Positions 57,575 through 64,000 of a DNA stretch of 64,000 bases are shown one piece after another. The stretch covers positions 56,704,885-56,768,884 of the forward strand of contig CM055103.1 of the NCBI GenBank assembly GCA_029204225.1, written 5' to 3'. The translations under genes and the position numbers were made by a program. The first letter of the stretch is position 1; the number at the start of each line of letters is the position of its first letter. Below the pieces are notes generated by a model that was given only the letters and a program-made list of their open reading frames with translations, was not told the origin of the DNA and searched no databases. The stretch is from Diphasiastrum complanatum. Its lineage: Eukaryota > Streptophyta > Lycopodiopsida > Lycopodiales > Lycopodiaceae.

Positions 57575-58680
57575 ACATCTGACACACATGAGGTGATCCT
57601 AGACTCAGGAGCCACCTCACTTTGTGACATCAAGATGAAAAATGCTTATTTCAGAAGTGCGGATCCCTCAAGATTCATAGTTCTTGGAGATGGATCTAGA
57701 CATCAAGTGAACGGTATTGGTTCACTATAGCTCAACAAATGGCAGAGACAGACGACTCGAAGACGTTCTATTCATGCCTACTCTGCAACAAGACTTGCTC
57801 TCTATAGCAAGAATAGCAGATACAGGAATGCGTGTGATGTTTTCTAATGAAGCATGCAATGTAATCGACGCCAGTACCAGTACTCTGATCACTCAAGGTA
57901 GAAGGAAAGGTAACCTATATCATCTGAAGGTACACCTACCTGAAGATCAGGTGCATCAGACTCATGACGACTCGCCAGACACTCTGTGGCACAGAAGACT
58001 CTGCCACATGAACTCAATGGCGCTTTACCAAGCAAACCATCATGGAGTGATACCAGGGGTCAGCATCTCGAATGCAACCAGTTCAACCACCTGTGATGCA
58101 TGTTTGAAGGGCAAGATGTCATGCACTCCATTCATCAAAGACTCCTACAGAATGACCAAGATTCTGGAGCTAGTGCATTCTGACATCTACAGTCCATTCA
58201 ATGTGATCTCAATAGGAGGTTCGAAGTATTATATAACCTTCATTGATGACTATAGCATATTTGTTAGAGTGTAATTTATTCAGAATAAATCTGAAGCACT
58301 TGATAAATTCATAGAATATGTGAATTGGGCTGAGAGATGTACAAGCAGCAAAGTGAAGCAGATAAGAACAAATCGAGGTGTCGAATACATCTCGAATCAA
58401 TTCACTGACTGCTGCAGAACTACAGCCTACACACTGCAGCACAATGGTGTTGCTAAACGAAACAACAAGACCCTGATGGAAGCAGCCAGATGCATGATGG
58501 CCTACTCGAAAGCTCCAAGGGCATTGTGGGCTGAAGCAGTAGCTATAGCCGCATACATCCAAAACAGAACAGGCAATTCTGGTGTCCCTCACACGACACC
58601 ACGCGAGCTATGGTGGGGTAGAAAGCCCAACCTGTCTCATGTTAGAATTTGGCTGTGCAGCTTATGCACATATTCCTGAT
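57575..58680 (+). pseudogene. Ty1/copia protease and integrase
   Basis: Protease reads EVILDSGATSLCD, with Asp-Ser-Gly kept, and DGSRHQVNGIGSL before a TAG. Another frame gives RLEDVLFMPTLQQDLLSIAR and the HHCC region (LWHRRLCHMNSMALYQANHH, CDACLKGK). The integrase core (LELVHSDIYSPFNVISIGGS, YYITFIDDYS) follows, with TAA at 58272. The core continues in the next frame (RTNRGVEYISNQF, QHNGVAKRNNKTLMEAARCM, LWAEAVAIAAYIQNRTG) to the LSHVRIW segment. The recognised catalytic acidic region is altered by an Asp-to-Asn type change (TNRGVEY for the usual TDNG.E(F/Y)). Confidence 0.88.
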
Positions 58681-58689
58681 AAGCTTCGA

Positions 58690-59984
58690 AAGAAGCTTGA
58701 TGAGAAAACCGAGCAGGGATTCTGGTAGGTTATGACAACAATTTGTCATACTATAGAATCTACATGCCAGACACCAACACTGTGAAAACAGTGAGAGATG
58801 TCAGATTTGATGAGAGCACGACAATGGCCAATGACGATCCTGCTAGCTACAAAGTTCTGGAGAGACAATACTATGACCTGCCGCCAATGACAGAGGGAAC
58901 AGAGGACGAACATGAAAACAAAAATTTTTGAGTCGTCTCCCATTCAACGAATCTGACGAAGAAAGATTCGAGAGGCAGCCCACTGCTACAGTTCATGTAA
59001 ACCAAGATGGTTCTGGACCGAGCAGAGCAGACAAAGGCAAAGGCATTGCTATCCCAGGAGGATCTCCTAGAAGGTCGACAAGACCACGAAGAGCGCCAAC
59101 AAGGTATGTTCCAAGCACCAAAAAAGGACAGATGGATCCAAGCCATGAACGAAGAGATGGAGTCCATGAGGAAGAACCAGGTATGGACATTGGAGCCATT
59201 ACCACATAAGCGCAAGATTGTCAAATACAATGGGTCTTCAAGCTCAAATACGGACCAGATGAGAATGTGACGAAATACAAGGCAAGATTGGTAGCGAAAG
59301 GTTTCTCTCAAAGATATGGTATTGACTACTCCGAAACCTTCTCCTGTCATCAAACATTCGTCCCTAGGTCTGTTATTTGCATATGCAACAGCTTATGACC
59401 TTAGGATCCACATTGTGGATGGGAAGATAGCCTTCTTGCATGGCGAACTAGACGAAGAGGTCTATATGGATCAACCCCAGGATATGTCTCAATTCACTTC
59501 CTGACTATGCATGCAAAATGCACAGACATAGAAGTATCTACGGTCTGAAATAGTCAGCCCGACAATGGTACAAGAAGAAAGATCAAGCCCTGAAATTATT
59601 AGGATTCAAGTCTCTCTTGGCTGATTCTAATGTATATGTCAGAGTTATAGATGGGCAGATCATCATAGTGGCTGTATATGTGGAAGACACTTTGATACTT
59701 TTGCAGGAGTTAGCAGTTGATCGCTGAGGTGAAGACAGATCTCGAAACATTTCGAGATAGTGGATCTGGGAGAAGCCAGGTGTTACCTAAACTTACAAAT
59801 TGAAAGGGACTATGAGGGAGGTAAGTTATACCTTCACCAATCCAGATACACCCAGAAGATCCTAGAGGACTTTGGGATGCTGAACTACAAAGGAGCCAAT
59901 ACTCCAATGCTTGCAGAGACGGTGCTGACAAACGATGATATCCAAAGACTGAGGAAGAGAGAACAGATGCAGCTTAAGTTTTAG
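58690..59984 (+). pseudogene. Ty1/copia linker and reverse transcriptase, truncated before RNase H
   Basis: The linker shows YYRIYMPDTNTVKTVRDVRF and an acidic stretch. RT starts KKDRWIQAMNEEMESMRKNQ and [14 protein letters not shown]. After several frame changes RIHIVDGKIAFLHGELDEEV and YMDQP follow. The catalytic motif near 59680 reads VYVEDTLIL, so YVDD has become YVED. The last frame (59760-59984) carries MDLGEARCYLNLQIERDYEG and the NYKGANTPML segment, then stops. RNase H, polypurine tract and 3' LTR are missing, and another copia Gag starts about 65 bp later. Confidence 0.86.
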
Positions 59985-60049
59985 GAGTCTAAAACGTGAA
60001 TTTTTAAGTCTGATAAAGATCAAAGCATGGAGAGAGAGATTGATCATGT

Positions 60050-60950
60050 GTGTCCAATGTATGTGGATCAGTTGACAAGCTCGATGGAGAGAACTACCAT
60101 CTTTGTAAGTTCAAGATGAAGGTCGTTCTACTAGCCAAGGAGCTGTGGGACATTGTTGATAGTACTAAAATCAAGCCAAAGGCTGATGCAGCTGGCATCA
60201 CCAATGGAGGCAACGAGATGGCAAGAATCACATTGAACATCAAAGACTCCCAAATTAGTCAAATTTGATCTGCACAGACTGCTAAGAATACTTGGGACAT
60301 CCTAGCTACTCTTTATGACATTAGAGATGTCACATCCAAATTTCATCTGAGGAATAAATTCTTCACTTTGAGGATGTCTAATGCAGACACTATCTCTTGC
60401 CATCTCAATACATTCAAGAACCTTATGGAGCAGATGACTGCAACAGGATTGAACATTGATGATTCAGATGCAGTAATGACTCTTTTATCGAGTCTGTATG
60501 AAGCCTAAAAACATGGGTCATGGCTATTTCGACCCAACAACAACTTACTCTATCAAGGGTCATCTCTATGTCGTTACAAGAGGAGATTAGAAGGAATGCA
60601 TCCTCAGGCTCAGGATCGGATCCTGAGGCTCTGTAAACAAAGAAAAATAAAAAAATTTAATAAAAAAAATCCACAAAATTTGATTATTCAAATAGAAAGA
60701 GAAAAATACAGTCTGGGTCGAATTTTGGCTCTGGGTTGAATTCTGGCCAAGGTCAAATTTGAATTCTTCATCATTCCAGCCATTTTTGAAACTCTTCTGC
60801 AAGTACTATAAGAGAACTATCCATCTCATCAAGAATTGTAAAACACTCAAGTACAACAATGAAAAGAAGAAGCAGTTCCAACAACCAGTCACTCGGACCA
60901 GCCTCAAGAGGAAGATGAAGTTGCCTTCATGACCAAGGTCAGAAATTTGT
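60050..60950 (+). pseudogene. Ty1/copia Gag of the last plus-strand element
   Basis: Gag opens VDKLDGENYHLCKFKMKVVL and AKELWDIVD, continues EMARITLNIKDSQISQI to a TGA, then AKNTWDILATLYDIRDVTSK and CHLNTFKNLMEQMTATGLNI. The knuckle near 60795 reads CKYYKRTIHLIKNC, so its second Cys is Tyr. Several further frameshifts are present. The N-terminus is of the same general type as the minus-strand Gag at 43.1-43.4 kb. Confidence 0.85.
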
Positions 60951-61862
60951 AGGATGCTGATTCCTAGTACTTGGACTCCGGAGCAATTCAACACATGACC
61001 CATCATCGGGACTGGTTCCAAAATTATAAACCTTTCACCCATTCTAGAATTGTACAACGTGGTGACAACTCAATTCATTCCCTTAAAGGTGAAGGAACAG
61101 TCAGGGTCGAATTTTAGAGAGGTGTTGTTAAGTTGTTGTCCAATGTTTTATACATTCCGAACCTTACCAAAAATCTACTTTCTATAAGCATAATCACTGA
61201 TTCTAAAATTCGATATAGAGGGCTGCACCATTTTTGACAAGACTAAGAAAGTCCTAGCTTTCGATAGAAGATGTGGCTACTTTTACAAATTAAGTCACTG
61301 TTTTTTTACAAATAGTCAGGCTCTGATTTCTACTTCTGAATCAAATCATATGCTATGCCATTTCAAACTAGTCCATTTAAATTTGAAGAGTATTCAACAA
61401 ATGTCAAATCAGAACTTAGTGCAAGATCTTCCTTCTATTAGCAAATTTGATTCTCCATGTGAAAGCTGTATTATCAGCAAGCATGCTAGAATTGCATTCA
61501 CTTCAGATTTTGTTCACACTTCTAGATTGCTAGACCTTGTACATAGTGACCTTTGTGGGCCAATGCAAACTTCTTCCACAGGAGGAGCTCTTTATTTTCA
61601 GACTTTTATTGATGACTTTTCTAGGAGAACTGCTATTCACTTTTTAAAGAATAAATCCACGACTTCAAATTCTTCAAGCAGTTCAAGGCATCTGCAGAAT
61701 CCAAGATTTCACTCTCGAAGTAAGCATATTGAAATCAAGTACCACTACTTAGAGAGAAAGTGCAGAGCAAGGAGATTTCTCTGGTTTATTGTAGAGGACA
61801 GAACTACAGGCGAGAGATTACTTCACCAAAGCTCTATCAAAGGAGCATCATCTCATATTTAA
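60950..61862 (+). pseudogene. Ty1/copia protease-integrase joined to the last part of RNase H
   Basis: Protease reads YLDSGAIQHMTHHRDWFQNY and VLYIPNLTKNLLSI with stops between. The HHCC and integrase start follow in the frame 61350-61862 (CESCIISKHARIAFTSDF, LLDLVHSDLCGPM, YFQTFIDDFSRRTAIHFLKN). At about 61700 the same frame changes abruptly to SRSKHIEIKYHYLERK, the motif at the end of copia RNase H. The rest of integrase, all of RT and most of RNase H are deleted. The frame stops at 61860, about 40 bp before the polypurine tract. Confidence 0.85.
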
Positions 61863-61903
61863 CAATATGTTAAATCTGAAGTTTGAAATTATTCAGGATC
61901 CAC

Positions 61904-62420
61904 ATTAAGGAGGAGTGCTAGAATTCATGCTCAAGCCCAATTCCATTAGGTAATGAGCATCCTGAAACCTTTTTATACTTATACTTGGAAAAATGACAGA
62001 AATTATGAAGGATCGAATTTTCCAGCAAAGGATCAAAAAATTCATGATCGAATTTTTTTGACCCAATGTCATTCTTGTTAAAGAGAGATTTTTTCGACCC
62101 TGAGTCAGGTCGGATCAGTTCTAATCGGGTCTAACTTTTTTGGGCACTTTCGACCCTGGATCGAATCGGATCGGATCAGGTCTAATTTTCTCGGCACCTT
62201 CGACCTTGGATCAAATCGGATTGGGTTCAATTTTCTCAGGCACCTTCGATCTTCGATCGGATCGAATCGGATCGGATCGGGTCTAATTTTTTCGACCTTG
62301 AAAATTTTTACCCCGTGTATAATTTCAACCCAATGTAAGATATGACCGATTCATCTTGACCTGTCATGCTAGTAACTGCCGCACTACCGATTCATCACCA
62401 TCTGCTCACCACTTCCGCTG
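61904..62420 (+). mobile_element. Polypurine tract and 3' LTR of the copia element at 60050
   Basis: ATTAAGGAGGAG (61904-61915) is a good polypurine tract and is followed by TGCTAGAATTCATGC, a plausible LTR start at 61916. The LTR contains the GGATCGAATC-type repeats at 62095-62299. Its right end was not found; 62420 is a placeholder. Confidence 0.6.
62095..62299 (+). repeat. 46-56 bp tandem repeat with CGACC and GGATCGAATCGGATC words
   Basis: Units start at 62095, 62151, 62201, 62247 and 62293 (partial), with lengths 56, 50, 46 and 46. Each has CGA(C/T)C(C/T)T, a run of GGATC/GAATC words, a TCTAA or TCAA stretch and TTTTT(C/T). They lie inside the putative LTR and could act as promoter or termination modules. 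Confidence 0.88.
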
Positions 62421-62479
62421 CTCACCATGGTTTCCACCAACATCCTACAATCCTTACATTATAATAATGTGCTAGGAGA

Positions 62480-62510
62480 GGGGGGGGGGGGAGGGGGGGG
62501 GGGGGGGGTG
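62480..62510 (+). repeat. Poly(G) tract
   Basis: A run of G from 62480 is interrupted once by A at 62492 and continues to about 62508. It could form G-quadruplexes. Length may be unreliable in sequencing. Confidence 0.95.
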
Positions 62511-63113
62511 GAAAGTTGTGAGATGCTTGACGCTTGGTGGGAGTGGCCAGTTTTGGGCTGTCCGAGGGTGCGTGGTACTCCTATACAAGGTAAGGTAATG
62601 GTGACAAAGTGTTAGAGGGAACAACTACATAAGTTTTTACAAAATGAAGAGGGAGGGGTGTGTAGTGTGCACCAAAAAATTCAAGGGTGGAGTGATGCTC
62701 AGAATTGAAAGAAAGTAAAACAAATACCTGACATAATATGTATAGGCGGGCAAGCAAAAATCTCACTAAAATAAGAGATTCATTAATAGAATTTTTTATA
62801 CAAACCATGACAAGGGTAAAAATATTTTTTATAATTTTCGTCGAGGAGTTAGTAAGCCCTCTCAATATATGCACTTGAAAAGGTCATGGTGCTCAAGTTA
62901 TAATGGCTGCCAAGTGTGAAGGACTTCAGATCATTGATGATCCAATCCATGTCCCTAATCTTTGGTTACAAAAGAAGAAAATCCTACCAATGTCACCAAT
63001 GTAGAAAAATCAGCATCTACACACAAAATGAGATGCAAATTCTAATAGAACTTGATCAAACATGAATCAGATGATAATGTACTATTGTTATCTATACAAA
63101 ACCAGCAAGCCAC
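62511..63113. other. No recognisable gene
   Basis: AT-rich sequence. The part next to 63114 may be the inner region of the minus-strand element on the right. Confidence 0.35.
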
Positions 63114-63540
63114 TGTATTTCACAAGTGGGGATCCAAAAATAACAAATATAGATCATTCTACACATAAAATTGCATGTGATCACAAGCATAGTGCACCAA
63201 TGGATAGTAGAACCCAAGAGAACCATATATAAGCATGAAATGAGATAGAGAAGAGAGAAGATGTGTCTCTCCACGAGTCCTCCTTTTATAGTAGGTCCTA
63301 ACCCTATTTGGTCACTTGGCTTTCTCATTAAAATGCTAATCCTACTATTTTTGGGCCTAGATTCAAAGTACCCAACATTCAAATTTGAATCTACTCAATC
63401 TCGCATTCTAATTTTTCCACACTTTCAAAAAGTATTTATTCAAATGAAATTTAGTCTCTAAGTCTAAAAACAAAGTTGTCCTCAAATATGCCAAATATGG
63501 AAATATAACAAATATGATCAAACTAGTTGAATCTTTCACA
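63114..63540 (-). mobile_element. 3' LTR of a minus-strand copia element, with TATA box
   Basis: On the minus strand the LTR starts TGTGAAAGATTCAACTAG at 63540. It carries TATAAAAGGA at 63281-63290, followed by pyrimidine-rich text, as expected of an LTR promoter. A TG...CA end in GAAATACA at 63114 fits an imperfect inverted repeat with the start, but this border is tentative. Confidence 0.55.
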
Positions 63541-63553
63541 CTCCCTCTTCAAC
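63541..63553 (-). promoter_or_regulatory. Polypurine tract of the minus-strand copia element
   Basis: The minus strand reads GTTGAAGAGGGAG immediately before the LTR start at 63540, the expected arrangement of tract and 3' LTR. Confidence 0.65.
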
Positions 63554-63839
63554 TAGTTTTAGCATGGACTTTGATAACACTCCAAGTAAAGTCCTGAGTC
63601 TTCAATGACCTACAAAAATTGTTCCAGAACATTTTTGCCAATTGACTCTTTTGATGCTCTTGACTAGCTCAAATTGCCAACTTCCTTTTTGCCTTGTTGA
63701 AGCCCTTTGAGATCAACCTCTTGATCATCAACTTGACCCTCAAAGTCATTGAAAAAATTTGTTTCTAGATTCATTACTTGATTTTATAGTAAGATAACAT
63801 CCATCCACTTGCATAGCACCATACACAAGAAGACCCTAC

Positions 63840-64000
63840 CAAAAGATGTTGCATTCTAAGAGCTTGATACTCAAGATCCATTGCTTGGATCCACTTCTCT
63901 TCTTTCCGTGCTTCATCTACACTTGTAGGTTCATCAAAAGAGGGTAGGAAAGCAACATAATTTTGGAGGGTCGAAGATCACTCGTCGTAGTAGCCCTCCC
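63840..64000 (-). pseudogene. Ty1/copia RT N-terminal fragment, continues past the window
   Basis: From the window end leftwards the minus strand encodes NYVAFLPSFDEPTSVDEARK and EEKWIQAMDLEYQALRMQHL, the segment that opens copia RT. Similarity ends near 63840, about 290 bp from the polypurine tract, so most of RT and all RNase H are deleted. The upstream part of this element lies beyond position 64000. Confidence 0.8.

Noticed and set aside
57033-57620. Minus-strand 195-codon frame, one of the longest in the window
   Set aside because: It is antisense to Gag with two zinc knuckles; its composition follows from the complementary strand.

Overview
The window looks like nuclear DNA of a land plant, most of it decayed retrotransposons with two recognisable single-copy genes. 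The plant assignment rests on a complete CUL3 gene with plant-type sequence and a single intron, a gene resembling the plant ankyrin protein SKIP35, Ty1/copia elements primed from initiator tRNA-Met (site TGGTATCAGAGC), and long (CT)n microsatellites, one of them in the CUL3 leader. The lineage cannot be fixed by eye. A fern or another non-angiosperm with a large genome is a guess only.

Genes. A 616-codon intronless gene on the + strand (2571-4421) matches the C-terminal half of SKIP35, an SKP1-interacting protein. CUL3 lies on the - strand (19059-22562, two exons, 731 aa) with a TATA box and a GA/CT-rich leader. The two genes converge across about 14.6 kb that holds a copia reverse transcriptase (RT) fragment, a decayed coiled-coil reading frame, head-to-head copia pieces and a 5'-truncated LINE. 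SKIP35-type proteins and CUL3 belong to SCF-type and CUL3-BTB ubiquitin ligases respectively; their proximity may be chance.

Repeats. From about 23.7 kb to the end almost everything is retroelement. 23.7-29.5 kb holds minus-strand LTR, gag, Ty3 and integrase pieces. 29.5-39.5 kb holds a plus-strand copia polyprotein split by a 5-kb LTR element with no coding capacity (31710-36708). That element has a tRNA-Met primer site, a polypurine tract and an AATAT target duplication, so it is a LARD-type non-autonomous element. It is followed by a copia block whose modules are out of order (RT-RNase H, then protease-integrase). A 0.7-kb LTR pair in inverted orientation brackets this region. 40-46.5 kb holds further copia LTR/gag pieces and a Ty3-like gag-protease region. 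47.5-56 kb is mostly unclassified: minisatellites, a palindrome cluster, and a proline-rich minus-strand frame of unknown family. 56.7-62 kb holds two decayed copia elements in tandem, and 63-64 kb the 3' end of a minus-strand copia element.

No retroelement frame is intact. The damage repeatedly looks like C-to-T/G-to-A change: Gln to stop, and Cys to Tyr in zinc knuckles. No CRISPR array or bacterial-type system is present, and I recognised no tRNA or rRNA gene by eye. The most unusual items are the coding-free LTR element with non-TG/CA ends, the inverted LTR pair, the degenerate CAACGATGGA repeat, and the unclassified frames at 9.5-10.1 kb and 50.6-52.6 kb.
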